This document shows, piece by piece, positions 25,612 through 34,941 of a stretch of DNA of 64,000 nucleotides. Numbering within the stretch: position 1 is the stretch's first letter; each line of letters starts with the position of its first letter. The position numbers and the translations under genes are program-made. This DNA comes from Actinoplanes xinjiangensis. Its GTDB lineage: Bacteria; Actinomycetota; Actinomycetes; Mycobacteriales; Micromonosporaceae. The DNA is taken from positions 1 through 64,000 of the forward strand of contig NZ_QGGR01000007.1 of the NCBI RefSeq assembly GCF_003148685.1. Direction: 5' to 3'. The notes beneath the pieces were generated by a model. It did not search any database. It was not told the DNA's origin and saw nothing but the letters and a program-made list of their open reading frames with translations.

Positions 25612-27978
25612 GTGTACGTACCGTCATCGTCAGCACTCAAGAAAAGGTGGGTCGTGGCCGCGGCGGCGGCCCTGACCGTCGCCGGCACCACCGTCGTCGC
25701 GGGTCCCGCGTTCGCGGCCACCACCACCCTCTACGCCGCCCCGTCCGGGACCGGTACGAGCTGCACCGCGGCCCAGCCGTGCTCGCTGACCGGGGCACAG
25801 ACGGCGGTGCGATCGCTGGCCGGTTCGATGTCCGGCGACATCGTCGTCCAGCTGGCCGACGGGGTCTACCGGCAGTCCGCGCCGTTACGGCTGACCGCCG
25901 CCGACTCCGGCACCAACGGCTACCGCGTGGTGTGGCAGGCGGCGCCGTCGGCGCGTCCGGTGATCAGTGGCGCGCGGGCGGTGACCGGGTGGTCGCTGGC
26001 CGACTCCGGCCGCAACATCTGGCGGGCGAATGCGGGCGCCGGGATCGACAGCCGGCAGCTGTACGTCAACGGCGCGGTCGCCACCCGGGCCCGCACGCAG
26101 GTCAACCGCGCGGACTTCACCGCCGACAGCACCGGTATGCGCTTCACCAACGGCGCGCTGTCCTATCTCAACAATCTGGCCAACCAGAGCCGGATCCAGC
26201 TGGAGAGCGTGGGCTCCTTCACCGACCGGTACGTCTCGGTGCAGCGGATCAGCGGCAATCAGATCACCATGCAGCAGCCGGGCTGGGGCAACAACAACTT
26301 CGGGTTCGACACGTTCGCCCGGCCGCACCGGGCCGGGCCGCTCTACCTGACCAACGCGTACGAGTTCCTCGACGCGCCGGGGGAGTGGTACCTCGACCCG
26401 TCGACCGGTGCGCTGTCGTACATCCCGCTCGCCGGCCAGAACATGGCCAGTACCGCCGTGGAACTGCCGACGCTGCCGTCACTGGTTCAGGTCGGCGGCA
26501 CCTACGACGCGCCGGCGCACCACGTCACCTTCAGCGGCATCACCTTCACCGGTACGAGCTGGCTCGGCCCGAGCAGCAACCAGGGGTACGCCGACCAGCA
26601 GACCGGCGCGTACATCACCGGTGACTGGAGCCGGCCCGCCTTCGACTCCTGTCACCAGGGCTGCCCCCAGTTCGAGGCCACCCGGCCGAACTGGCTCCAG
26701 TCGCCCGCCGCCGTGCAGGTCTCCGCCGCGAACAACATCACCTTCACCGACTCCCAGTTCGTCAACCTGGGACAGACCGCGATCGGCATCGGCAACGACG
26801 TCTCCGCCCATGGCAGCGGTGTCGGGCTGGGCGCTAGTGGCATCACGGTGACCCGCTCGGAGATCGCCCGCAACGTGGCCGGCGGCATCATCGTCGGCGG
26901 TGTCCGGGCCGACGCCCACCATCCGGGCGATACGCGCATGGTCAACCGGAACATCACGATCAGCAACAACCGCCTGCACGACCTGGGTCTGGAGCACCGC
27001 GGCATCGTGTCGGTGCTGACCACGTACGTCACCGGCGCCACCGTGTCGCACAACGAGGTCTACAACCTGCCGTACACCGGCATGTCGATCGGCTACGGCT
27101 GGGGTTCCAACGACGCCGGGGGCAGCAACCACTACGCCGACCGGGGGCTGTACAACTACCAGCCGCGCTACTCGACGGCCACCACCGCCTCCGGTAACCA
27201 GCTGACCGGCAACTTCATCCACGACGTCATGCAGCAGATGACCGACGGTGGATGCATCTACACCCTCTCGGCGAACCCGGGCGCGCTGATCAACGACAAC
27301 TACTGCCTGCGCAGCAACGGGTTCGGGCTCTACTTCGACGAGGGCTCGCGGTATTACACCGCCCGCAACAACGTCTTCTCGTCCACCGGCACCTGGGCCA
27401 CGGCCAACTACTGGTACGCCGAGAACATGGGCAACTTCACCGTCACCGGCAACTGGTCGACCAACGGCAGCACCAACGTCACCAACGGCGACCGGGGCAA
27501 CGTGGTGTCGGGCAACGTGACGGTGACCAACGGCAACTGGCCCGCGGGCGCCCAGGCCGTGATGGCGGCCGCCGGCCCGCAGTCCACCGGGACCGAACAG
27601 CCCGTGCAGCTGAAGGGTGTCCAGTCCGGCCGCTGCATCGAGGTCGCCTCCGCCACCAACGGGGCCCAGGCACAGCTGGGCGACTGCGGAACCGGTGCCA
27701 ACCAGCGGTGGACCTACACCACCGGGAAGCAGCTGCGGTCGAGTGGCAACAAGTGCCTCGACGCCTCCGGCCAGGGCACCGCGAACGGTACCGCGGTGAT
27801 CGTCTGGGACTGCAGCGGACAGGCCAACCAGCAGTGGAACCTCAACGCGAACGGCACCGTCACCGGTGTTCAGTCGGGTCTGTGCCTGGACGCCGTCGGC
27901 AACGGCACCGCGCCCGGTACCAGGATCAACCTGTGGGCCTGCCACGGCGGTGCCAACCAGCAGTGGACCAGGTCCTGA
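25612..27978 (+). CDS. Secreted right-handed beta-helix protein (GH141-like) with ricin B lectin
   Basis: 788 residues from GTG 25612 with AGGGGA ahead. A signal peptide ends near AFAATTT. Then TLYAAPSGTGTSCTAAQPCSLTGAQTAVRSL and VVQLADGVYRQSAPLRLTAADSG begin a long parallel beta-helix, with repeating turns such as NITFTDSQFVNLGQTAIGIG, NITISNNRLHDLG and TVSHNEVYNLPYTGMSIGYGW. The layout is like GH141 or other pectate-lyase-fold enzymes; the exact activity (fucosidase, xylanase or lyase) cannot be read off. The C-terminal ~125 residues are a ricin B lectin/CBM13 with three QxW repeats (NQRWTY, NQQWNL, NQQWTR). Third gene of the operon, followed by a strong terminator. Confidence 0.88.
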   Translation: MYVPSSSALKKRWVVAAAAALTVAGTTVVAGPAFAATTTLYAAPSGTGTSCTAAQPCSLTGAQTAVRSLAGSMSGDIVVQLADGVYRQSAPLRLTAADSGTNGYRVVWQAAPSARPVISGARAVTGWSLADSGRNIWRANAGAGIDSRQLYVNGAVATRARTQVNRADFTADSTGMRFTNGALSYLNNLANQSRIQLESVGSFTDRYVSVQRISGNQITMQQPGWGNNNFGFDTFARPHRAGPLYLTNAYEFLDAPGEWYLDPSTGALSYIPLAGQNMASTAVELPTLPSLVQVGGTYDAPAHHVTFSGITFTGTSWLGPSSNQGYADQQTGAYITGDWSRPAFDSCHQGCPQFEATRPNWLQSPAAVQVSAANNITFTDSQFVNLGQTAIGIGNDVSAHGSGVGLGASGITVTRSEIARNVAGGIIVGGVRADAHHPGDTRMVNRNITISNNRLHDLGLEHRGIVSVLTTYVTGATVSHNEVYNLPYTGMSIGYGWGSNDAGGSNHYADRGLYNYQPRYSTATTASGNQLTGNFIHDVMQQMTDGGCIYTLSANPGALINDNYCLRSNGFGLYFDEGSRYYTARNNVFSSTGTWATANYWYAENMGNFTVTGNWSTNGSTNVTNGDRGNVVSGNVTVTNGNWPAGAQAVMAAAGPQSTGTEQPVQLKGVQSGRCIEVASATNGAQAQLGDCGTGANQRWTYTTGKQLRSSGNKCLDASGQGTANGTAVIVWDCSGQANQQWNLNANGTVTGVQSGLCLDAVGNGTAPGTRINLWACHGGANQQWTRS

Positions 27979-28017
27979 CACCCTGCTGACGACCGCCTCC
28001 GGGCGGTGCGGTGGTCC

Positions 28018-28052
28018 GGGGCCGGACGTTCGGACGGGGAACGTCCGGCCCC
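28018..28052. terminator. Bidirectional hairpin between hemicellulase operon and GntR gene
   Basis: A perfect 13-base stem (GGGGCCGGACGTT and complement) with a 9-base loop, lying between two convergent genes and so serving both. Confidence 0.8.
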
Positions 28053-28055
28053 CGA

Positions 28056-28820
28056 TCAGCCGGCCGGCCGGCTGTCCGCCCCGGGCCGGGAGGGTTCGAA
28101 CCGGCGCTGCTGCCAGGACCCGATGATGTGCGTGCGCATCGCCTGCTCCGCCGCGGCGACGTCCTGGCGCGCGATCGCGTCGACGACCACGGCGTGCTGG
28201 TCGAGGGTGGAACCGAACGCTCCCTCGTACATCATCCCGTGGTATCGGTTGCTCTCGAGTGCGCGGCGGTAGAGGCGCTTGGTGATGTTCTCGGCGAGGC
28301 GGATCCGGGAGAGCTCCATCACCGTGAGGTGGAAGACCACGTCCGCCTGACGGAAGGAGTCGCTCTCGTGCTGCATCTCGCGCATGACCTGCAACGCGTG
28401 CTCGATGCGGGTCAGTTCCTCCGCGGTGCGGTGCGCGGCGACGGCACCGGCCATCGCGGCCTCCAGGTTTCCCCGGACCACGGTCAGCTCGTCGAGCACA
28501 CCCAGTGACTCGTCGTTGTCGATGAGCGCGGACAGCACGACCGGGTCGAGCATGTTCCACGAACCGGACTGGGCCACCTGGGTACCCCGGCCCTGGCTGA
28601 TGATCAGCAGCCCCTTCTCCTCCAGTCGCTTGGCCGCCTCGCGGATCACGGTCCGGCTGACGCCGAAGTGCTCGCTGAGTGGTCCCTCGGGCGGCAACAG
28701 CGTCCCCTCGGCCAGCTGACCGGTGACGATCAGCTCGACCAGTTCGGACACGACGGCGACACTCAACCGCTCGGCACGCCGGCGGGGAGGCAGCTTGAAG
28801 GCGTCGGGGTAGGCCGTCAT
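28056..28820 (-). CDS. GntR-family regulator, FadR subfamily
   Basis: 254 residues from ATG 28820. The N-terminal winged helix is VSELVELIVTGQLAEGTLLPPEGPLSEHFGVSRTVIREAAKRLEEKGLLIISQGRGTQVA. The C-terminal FCD helical domain has the usual metal/ligand Asp and His residues (VVFHLTVMELS, DQHAVVVDAI, MRTHI). FadR-subfamily proteins answer to sugar acids, organic acids or acyl-CoA. It ends four bases from the hemicellulase terminator and is divergent from the MpaB-type gene. It may control either; the convergent layout gives no promoter link to the hemicellulases. Confidence 0.92.
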   Translation of the reverse strand: MTAYPDAFKLPPRRRAERLSVAVVSELVELIVTGQLAEGTLLPPEGPLSEHFGVSRTVIREAAKRLEEKGLLIISQGRGTQVAQSGSWNMLDPVVLSALIDNDESLGVLDELTVVRGNLEAAMAGAVAAHRTAEELTRIEHALQVMREMQHESDSFRQADVVFHLTVMELSRIRLAENITKRLYRRALESNRYHGMMYEGAFGSTLDQHAVVVDAIARQDVAAAEQAMRTHIIGSWQQRRFEPSRPGADSRPAG

Positions 28821-28880
28821 GGCTGGTACCTTACTCAGCGCTCCGGAGGCGCCGGTGAGGTCGTGGTCTACCGTCGCGAC

Positions 28881-29696
28881 ATGGATGAAGGTCTCTTCGA
28901 CGACGGCGCGGTGATTCGGCGCGTGGCCCGCGAGGGGCTCCTGCTGGCCGGGGGCGGCCGGGCCACCCTGCTCCAGATCGCCCACCCGCGGGTCGCTCAG
29001 GGCGTCTACCACCACAGCGACTTCACCGAACGTCCTCTCGACCGGCTGCGGACGACGTTGAGTTACGTGTTCGGCGTGCTCTTCGGCACCGTGGAGGAGG
29101 GCCGCGCGATCAGCCGCGCCGTCGCCGCGATGCACCGGAAGGTGACCGGGCCGGGTTACTCCGCCGACGACCCGGACCTGCAGGTCTGGGTCAACGCCAC
29201 CCTCTACGACACCGCTGTCCTGCTCTATCAGCGGGTGTTCGGCCCGCTGTCGCCGACCGAACTCGACGAGTGTTTCCGGCAGTACGGCGTGCTCGCCACC
29301 TCGATCGGCTGCCCGCCGGACGCCTGGCCGGCCGACCGGGCCACGTTCGGTGCCTACTGGGAGGACACCGTCCGCACGCTGCGGGTCGGCGACGAGGGCC
29401 GGGAGATCGCGGCCGCGCTGATGCGGCCGGAGAACATCCCGCTGGTGATGCACCCGGCCAAGCCGCTGAACCGGCTGGTCACCGTCGGCCTGCTGCCGAA
29501 GCCGATCCGGGCGCAGTTCGGCCTCCCCTGGTCCCCGCGGCATCAGCGGCTGTTCGACGGCTTCTTCGGCGTGACGAAGCTGGTCTACCCGCGCCTGCCG
29601 GGGAGGCTGCGCGACGCGGTGAAGGACCACTACCTCGACGACCTGCGCCGGCGGCTGGCCCGGCGGCGCAACCCGCTCAGCACCGACGGCGGCTAG
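28881..29696 (+). CDS. MpaB/DUF2236 family oxygenase-like protein
   Basis: 271 residues. It has the family's pattern: LLLAGGGRATLLQIAHPRVAQGVYHHSDF near the start, RTTLSYVFGVLFGT, AAMHRKVTGPGYSADDPDLQVWVNATLYDTAVLLYQRVFGPLS in the middle, and GLPWSPRHQRLF near the end. His and other polar residues in these segments bind heme b in relatives such as latex-clearing protein and fungal MpaB. It is cytosolic, substrate unknown. It is transcribed away from the GntR gene across a 60-base gap, so the two could share a control region. Confidence 0.85.
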   Translation: MDEGLFDDGAVIRRVAREGLLLAGGGRATLLQIAHPRVAQGVYHHSDFTERPLDRLRTTLSYVFGVLFGTVEEGRAISRAVAAMHRKVTGPGYSADDPDLQVWVNATLYDTAVLLYQRVFGPLSPTELDECFRQYGVLATSIGCPPDAWPADRATFGAYWEDTVRTLRVGDEGREIAAALMRPENIPLVMHPAKPLNRLVTVGLLPKPIRAQFGLPWSPRHQRLFDGFFGVTKLVYPRLPGRLRDAVKDHYLDDLRRRLARRRNPLSTDGG

Positions 29697-29767
29697 CAGG
29701 ACTTTCGCCGTCCCGCCGCACGGCCCCGCCGCGGACGGCATCCTGGGACGAGAAGACGCTGGGAATA

Positions 29768-29788
29768 TGCAATTAGTTGCACAGCAAC
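29768..29788. promoter_or_regulatory. Overlapping inverted repeats before PadR gene
   Basis: TGCAA, four bases, TTGCA (29768-29781) overlaps GTTGC, ACA, GCAAC (29776-29788), 24-44 bases before the PadR start. PadR repressors commonly bind short AT-containing dyads before their own operon. The region is AT-rich for this genome. Confidence 0.5.
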
Positions 29789-29811
29789 GAGGTGCATAGC
29801 ATGATGCGAGG

Positions 29812-30357
29812 ATGGCGCTGGAGCACGCGATCCTGGTCTCCCTGCTGGAGCGGCCCGGATCCGGATACGAGCTGGCCCGGCGTTTCGAGCGCTCGATCGG
29901 CCGCTTCTGGACCGCCACCCACCAGCAGATCTACCGCGTCCTCAGACGCATGGAGGCGGACGGCTGGGTGACCGCCGAGGAGATCGGCCAGGACGGGCGG
30001 CCCGACAAGCGCAGCTTCTCCGTGGCGGGGGAGGGCCTCGCCGTGCTGGCCGAGTGGCTGCGCGCGCCGGTGCAGGCGGAGGCGGTGCGGCACGAGCTGG
30101 CCGTGAAGATCCGCGGGGCGGCGTTCACCGACGACGCCGGGCGGGCCGCGCTGATCGGCGAGGTCGAACGTTACCGGGCCGACCACGAGACCCTGCTTTC
30201 CACGTACCTCAATGGTGAGAAAAGGGATTTTCCTGATCTTGATGGCCGGGACGCCGGGCAGCGGCTCCAGCACGTGGTGCTGCGCGGCGGCATCGCCTAC
30301 GAGCGGATGCTGCTCGACTGGCTCGACGACGTCCTCGACACGCTCCGAGCACTCTGA
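29812..30357 (+). CDS. PadR-family transcriptional regulator
   Basis: 181 residues. The N-terminal winged helix is the PadR type: ALEHAILVSLLERPGSGYELARRFERSIGRFWTATHQQIYRVLRRMEADGWV followed by GRPDKRSFSVAGEGLAVLAEWL. The C-terminal helical region (Vir_act_alpha_C) gives dimerisation. The first codons lie shortly after overlapping dyads at 29768-29788, a likely self-operator. It is 12 bases upstream of an acyl-CoA dehydrogenase, so it probably controls a small fatty-acid or aromatic-acid operon. Confidence 0.92.
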   Translation: MALEHAILVSLLERPGSGYELARRFERSIGRFWTATHQQIYRVLRRMEADGWVTAEEIGQDGRPDKRSFSVAGEGLAVLAEWLRAPVQAEAVRHELAVKIRGAAFTDDAGRAALIGEVERYRADHETLLSTYLNGEKRDFPDLDGRDAGQRLQHVVLRGGIAYERMLLDWLDDVLDTLRAL

Positions 30358-30369
30358 AAGGACCGTTCC

Positions 30370-32076
30370 GTGCTCTTCAACCCGAACACCTACGACCCCG
30401 CGCACCTCGACGACGAGAGCCGCCGGCTGCTGCGGGCGCTCGTCGCCTTCTTCGAGGAACGGGGTAAGAACGCGCTCGTCAAGAGCTACATCGACCGCGC
30501 CTGGTACGACGACTTCCTCGCGTTCTCCGCCAAGGAGGGCCTGTTCGCGACGTTCCTGACGCCGGCCGCCGACGGTAGCGGGGACAAGCGCTGGGACACC
30601 GCCCGCAACGCCGCCCTCAGCGAGATCCTCGGCTTCTACGGACTCGACTACTGGTACACGTGGCAGGTGACCGTCCTGGGCCTCGGGCCGGTCTGGCAGA
30701 GCGCCAACGAGCGGCAACGACAGCGGGCCGCGGAGTTGCTCGACGAGGGCCACGTGATGGCCTTCGCGCTGTCCGAGCGCAGCCACGGCGCCGACATCTA
30801 CGCCACCGACATGATCCTCACGCCCACCGGCGACGGCGGCTTCACCGCGAGCGGCACCAAGTACTACATCGGCAACGGCAACGTGGCCGGTCTGGTGTCG
30901 GTGTTCGGCCGCCGGGCCGACGTCGAGGGCCCCGACGGCTACGTGTTCTTCGCCGCCGACAGCCGGCACGAGAACTACCATCTGATCAAGAACGTCGTGA
31001 ACAAGCAGATGTACGTGAGCACGTTCGAGCTGCGCGACTACCCGGTGCGCGAGCAGGACGTCCTGCACACCGGCAAGGCCGCCTTCGACGCCGCGCTGAA
31101 CACGGTCAACGTCGGCAAGTTCAACCTGTGCACGGCCGCGATCGGCATCTGCGAGCACGCCATGTACGAGGCCGTCACCCACGCCCACCAGCGCATCCTC
31201 TACGGCAAGCCGGTCACCGCGTTCCCGCATGTGCGGCGTGAACTGACCGACGCGTACGCCCGGCTCGTCGCCATGAAACTGTTCAGCGACCGCGCCGTCG
31301 ACTACTTCCGCAGCGCCGGCCCCGACGACCGCCGTTATCTGCTGTTCAACCCGATGACGAAGATGAAGGTCACCACCGAGGGCGAGAAGGTCGTCGACCT
31401 GATGTGGGACGTGATCGCGGCCAAGGGCTTCGAGGCGGACACCTACTTCGACAAGGCCGCCATGGACATCCGCGGCCTGCCGAAGCTGGAGGGCACGGTG
31501 CACGTCAACCTGGCCCTGATCCTCAAGTTCATGCCGAACTACCTGTTCAACCCCACGACGGAGTACGCGCCGGTGCCGACCCGGCACGACCCGGCCGACG
31601 ACGCGTTCCTGTTCCGGCAGGGGCCGGCCCGCGGGCTCGGGGCCATCCGGTTCCACGACTGGCGCACCGCGTACGACACCCACGCGACCGTGCCGAACGT
31701 GGCCCGCCTCCGGGAACAGGCCGACGCCTTCTGCACCCTGCTCCAGAAGCACGCCCCCACCGGGGAACAGCAGAAGGACCTGGACTTCCTGCTGTCGGTC
31801 GGGCACCTGTTCGCGCTGATCGTCTACGGGCAGCTGATCCTGGAGCAGGCCGCGCTCACCGGCGTCGGCCGGCCGCTGCTCGACGAGATCTTCGCGATCC
31901 TGGTGCGCGACTTCTCCGCGTACGTCACCGAGCTGCACGGCAAGGCCGCCACCACGCCGGAGCAGGCGGAGTGGGCGCTCGCCGCCATCCGCCGCCCGGT
32001 CGTCGACGAGTCCCGCGACACCGCCGTGTGGGAGCAGGTCCTCGCGCTGGCCGGCGCCTACGAGATGCGTCCCTGA
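30370..32076 (+). CDS. Acyl-CoA dehydrogenase family protein
   Basis: 568 residues from GTG 30370. Signs of the family: MAFALSERSHGADIYATDMIL (flavin-side loop), FTASGTKYYIGNGNVAGLVSVFGRR (middle beta domain), RILYGKPVTAFPHVRRELTDAYARLVAMKLF (C-terminal helices) and KMKVTTEGEKVVDLMWDVIAAKGFEADTYF. There is an unusual N-terminal extension, and EGLFATFLTPAAD replaces the more usual helix. Longer than typical short-chain enzymes (~380), it resembles the large actinobacterial acyl-CoA dehydrogenases. FAD-dependent alpha,beta-oxidation of an acyl-CoA is expected. It is co-transcribed with the PadR regulator and followed by a terminator. Confidence 0.88.
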   Translation: MLFNPNTYDPAHLDDESRRLLRALVAFFEERGKNALVKSYIDRAWYDDFLAFSAKEGLFATFLTPAADGSGDKRWDTARNAALSEILGFYGLDYWYTWQVTVLGLGPVWQSANERQRQRAAELLDEGHVMAFALSERSHGADIYATDMILTPTGDGGFTASGTKYYIGNGNVAGLVSVFGRRADVEGPDGYVFFAADSRHENYHLIKNVVNKQMYVSTFELRDYPVREQDVLHTGKAAFDAALNTVNVGKFNLCTAAIGICEHAMYEAVTHAHQRILYGKPVTAFPHVRRELTDAYARLVAMKLFSDRAVDYFRSAGPDDRRYLLFNPMTKMKVTTEGEKVVDLMWDVIAAKGFEADTYFDKAAMDIRGLPKLEGTVHVNLALILKFMPNYLFNPTTEYAPVPTRHDPADDAFLFRQGPARGLGAIRFHDWRTAYDTHATVPNVARLREQADAFCTLLQKHAPTGEQQKDLDFLLSVGHLFALIVYGQLILEQAALTGVGRPLLDEIFAILVRDFSAYVTELHGKAATTPEQAEWALAAIRRPVVDESRDTAVWEQVLALAGAYEMRP

Positions 32077-32087
32077 GCACCCGTGCG

Positions 32088-32123
32088 ACGGCCACCCCGC
32101 CCCATGGCGGGCGGGGTGGCCGT
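32088..32123 (+). terminator. Strong hairpin after acyl-CoA dehydrogenase
   Basis: A perfect 15-base stem (ACGGCCACCCCGCCC and complement) with a 6-base loop starts 11 bases after the stop. A T-containing stretch follows. Confidence 0.88.
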
Positions 32124-32207
32124 TATCAGCTGTTCACCTGCGGAGTCCTCGGGATCCCGGTCCCGTCGTCCGATACAGCGGGGACGCACCCAGGGAGAGG
32201 ACCATCG

Positions 32208-34532
32208 GTGACCCAGACGCAACCCGCCGGGCGGCCGATCGAGCACCTGCGCCGGGACCCGGTGCTGCGGGGGCTGATCGGGTTCACGCTGCTCGGCTGC
32301 GTGCTGTTCGTCCTGCTCGACGGGCAGCCGATGCGGCAGGTCCAGGTCTTCTGGCTGGTGCAGGTACCGCTCGACGCGGCACTCGCGCTCGGCGGATGGC
32401 GACTGCGGCGGCTCGCCCACGTGCGCTACCGCCGCTTCTGGTCGATGATCGGCTTCGCCGGGGCGTCGTTCACGGTCGGCGACGCGTACCACGCCCTCGA
32501 GGTCCTGATCCGGCCCGGTGAGCCGTCGCTCACCGGGGGAACCGTGCAGACGGTGTTCTTCGCCATCGGCATGAGCAGCAACGTCATCGCCTGCCTGATC
32601 TTCCCGCAGGGTCTGCGGACCGCCCGCGAACGGTTCGTCTTCTGGCTCGACGCGACCACCGTGCTCGTCGGCGGCGGAGTGGTGGCCTGGTGTTTCGCGT
32701 TCAACCCGCTCGACGGCGGCACCGACCGGGTCAACGCGAGCGTCACCGCGGCGCTGGTGCTGGTCGCGACGTTCTCCGCGACCAAGGTCGCGCTCATCCG
32801 CAACCCCCCGATGGCGCGGGTGGCGGCCTGGCCGATGGTCTCCGCCGCGATGGTCCAGGGCGTCAGCACCCTGCTGCCCGGCGACTTCCAGAGCCTCGAT
32901 CACGCGTACGTGTACGCGATCCGCCTGCTGCCGAGCGTCCTCATCGCCGTCGGGCCGTGGATCCAGGTCATCGTCGTGCGCGCCGGCGACCCACGGCACA
33001 CCGTCAAACGCCGCCCCTACAGCCTGCTGCCGTACGGGATGATCGCCGTCACCTTCGTGGTGTTCTTCCTGATGCTGCCGGACACCGCGTCCTCGCAGCT
33101 GGTCGGGGCCACGGCCGGCGTCGTGGTGATCACCTGCCTGGTCGCCGGCCGGCAGCTCATCGCGTTCCACGACAACATGAACCTGATCACCCGCCTCGAC
33201 GTGGCCCTCGGTGACCTGCGCGACCAGGAGGTGCAGCTGCGCGAGCAGGCATCCTTCGACGGGCTGACCGGGCTGGCGAACCGCACCCACTTCAGCGCCG
33301 AGATGACCCGCCTGCTGTCCGCCGATTCGTCGCTGCTGCTCATCGACCTGGACGACTTCAAGACGGTCAACGACACGATGGGCCACGCGGCCGGCGACGC
33401 GCTGCTGGTGATCGTGGCGTCCCGGCTGCGCGACGCGGTCCGCGGCGGCGACCTGGTGTGCCGGCTGGGCGGCGACGAGTTCGCGGTGCTGCTGCCGGAC
33501 ACCGGCCCGGCCGGTGCCGAGGTGGTCGCCGAGCAGATCCTGCGCCGCCTCGCCGCGCCGATCGTGCTGCTCCAGCACACCCTGGTCACCCGGGCCAGCA
33601 TCGGCCTGACCGGCGCCCGCCCCGGCGAGGACCCCTCGACACTGCTCGCCAACGCCGACATCGCCATGTACGAGGCGAAGCGCCGCGGCAAGGGGATGTG
33701 GATCGCGTACGCCGACGAGATGGGTGCCCGGATCGGCGCCGAGGCGGTCCTGATCCGCCAGCTGGACGTGGCCGTCGAGCAGGACCAGTTCACCCTGCTC
33801 TACCAGCCGATCGTGCGGCTCTCCGACGGCCGGCTGGTCGGCGTCGAGTCCCTGATCCGCTGGAACCACCCGGTCCGTGGCCTGGTGCCACCGGTCGACT
33901 TCATCCCGGTCGCCGAGCGCACCGGCCAGATCGTGGCGATCGGCCACTGGGTGCTGCGGCAGGCCTGCCGGCAGGGTGCCGCCTGGCTCGCCGAGTTCCC
34001 CGGCGAGGTCCCGCTGCAGGTCGGCGTCAACGTGGCCGGCCCGCAGCTGCGCGACCCGGGCCTGGTCGCCGACGTCGCCGCGGTCCTCGCCGAGACCGGC
34101 CTGCCCGCCGGAAGCCTGGTCATCGAGGTCACCGAGACCGCGGTCCTGGACGACGAGCAGTCGCACGCCACGATGATCGCGTTGCGGGCCCTCGGCGTGA
34201 AACTCGCCCTCGACGACTTCGGCACCGCCGCGTCGTCGCTGGGCCTGCTGCTCACCTGCCCGGTCAGCTCCCTGAAACTGGACCGCTCGTTCGTCGAGTC
34301 GATCACCACCGTCAGCCGGCAGGCCGCGGTGGCGACCGCCGTCAGCCAGATGGCGGCGGCCCTGGAGTTCGGGTCGGTGGCCGAGGGCATCGAGACCGAG
34401 GAGCAGCGTGATCTGGTCCGCGAACTCGGCTACGAGCACGGCCAGGGCTACCTCTGGTCACGGCCGGTCCCGCCGGAGCGGATCAGCGAACTGCGCACGC
34501 ACGACCTGACGCCGCTGACCGTCGCACCGTAG
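32208..34532 (+). CDS. Membrane-bound GGDEF-EAL protein (cyclic di-GMP)
   Basis: 774 residues from GTG 32208 (GGGAGAGG ahead). About eight or more hydrophobic helices fill residues 20-320 and form a membrane sensor with no family I recognise. A GGDEF domain follows (DGLTGLANRTHF, IDLDDFKTVND, RLGGDEFAVLL), with the active-site GGDEF intact. An EAL domain follows (GVESLIRWNHP in place of the usual EALxRW, FIPVAERTGQI, INVAGPQLRDP, LVIEVTET, LALDDFGTAASSL, LKLDRSFV, VAEGIETEEQ). The EAL first motif reads ESL, while the other metal-binding Asp/Glu residues look conserved. It could make and/or break c-di-GMP. Monocistronic. Confidence 0.92.
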   Translation: MTQTQPAGRPIEHLRRDPVLRGLIGFTLLGCVLFVLLDGQPMRQVQVFWLVQVPLDAALALGGWRLRRLAHVRYRRFWSMIGFAGASFTVGDAYHALEVLIRPGEPSLTGGTVQTVFFAIGMSSNVIACLIFPQGLRTARERFVFWLDATTVLVGGGVVAWCFAFNPLDGGTDRVNASVTAALVLVATFSATKVALIRNPPMARVAAWPMVSAAMVQGVSTLLPGDFQSLDHAYVYAIRLLPSVLIAVGPWIQVIVVRAGDPRHTVKRRPYSLLPYGMIAVTFVVFFLMLPDTASSQLVGATAGVVVITCLVAGRQLIAFHDNMNLITRLDVALGDLRDQEVQLREQASFDGLTGLANRTHFSAEMTRLLSADSSLLLIDLDDFKTVNDTMGHAAGDALLVIVASRLRDAVRGGDLVCRLGGDEFAVLLPDTGPAGAEVVAEQILRRLAAPIVLLQHTLVTRASIGLTGARPGEDPSTLLANADIAMYEAKRRGKGMWIAYADEMGARIGAEAVLIRQLDVAVEQDQFTLLYQPIVRLSDGRLVGVESLIRWNHPVRGLVPPVDFIPVAERTGQIVAIGHWVLRQACRQGAAWLAEFPGEVPLQVGVNVAGPQLRDPGLVADVAAVLAETGLPAGSLVIEVTETAVLDDEQSHATMIALRALGVKLALDDFGTAASSLGLLLTCPVSSLKLDRSFVESITTVSRQAAVATAVSQMAAALEFGSVAEGIETEEQRDLVRELGYEHGQGYLWSRPVPPERISELRTHDLTPLTVAP

Positions 34533-34536
34533 CCGG

Positions 34537-34905
34537 TCACCTTTCGGGCGGGACGTAGCCGCGCCCGCCGGGCTGGGTCTCTTTCCACTGAGTGATGAGC
34601 GCCCCGCCGAGAATCGTCACCGGGACGACCGAGCTGCCGACGACCAGGGCCATGCCGAGCGCCGCCGCCGTCCAGGCCCGGCCGGTGCTGCGGGCCCGCC
34701 GGGCCCGGACCCACAACCAGACCGCCAGCGGGTACGCGATCAGCGCCGGCAGCCCGAGCACCAGAACGTAGGGGTGGATCGACTCCGCGTTGACGGCGAG
34801 CATGGCGAAGAACAGGGCGGACGGCAGCCCGCAGACGCCGATCACGCCGACGGCCGTGATCAGGAGCGCACCGGGCAGTCGTGACGGCCGGACATCAGGA
34901 TCCAC
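34537..34905 (-). CDS. Small integral membrane protein
   Basis: 122 residues from GTG 34905 with three hydrophobic helices (LPGALLITAVGVIGVCGLPSALFFAMLAV, YVLVLGLPALIAYPLAVWLWV and AWTAAALGMALVVGSSVVPVTILGGALI). The second helix is followed by a basic RARRARSTGR loop. The C-terminal tail is short and polar. No family is recognised. Convergent with the GGDEF-EAL gene, four bases away. Confidence 0.7.
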   Translation of the reverse strand: MDPDVRPSRLPGALLITAVGVIGVCGLPSALFFAMLAVNAESIHPYVLVLGLPALIAYPLAVWLWVRARRARSTGRAWTAAALGMALVVGSSVVPVTILGGALITQWKETQPGGRGYVPPER

Positions 34906-34941
34906 GCGGCGACCGTAACGGCCGCCCGCAATGTCCCTGCG

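Noticed and set aside
29773-31938. Long minus-strand open frame opposite the PadR and acyl-CoA dehydrogenase genes
   Set aside because: No family similarity; the plus strand holds the recognisable proteins.
32058-34439. Long minus-strand open frame opposite the GGDEF-EAL gene
   Set aside because: Composition is Gln/Arg/Val/Asp low-complexity typical of an antisense shadow; the plus strand carries clear GGDEF and EAL motifs.
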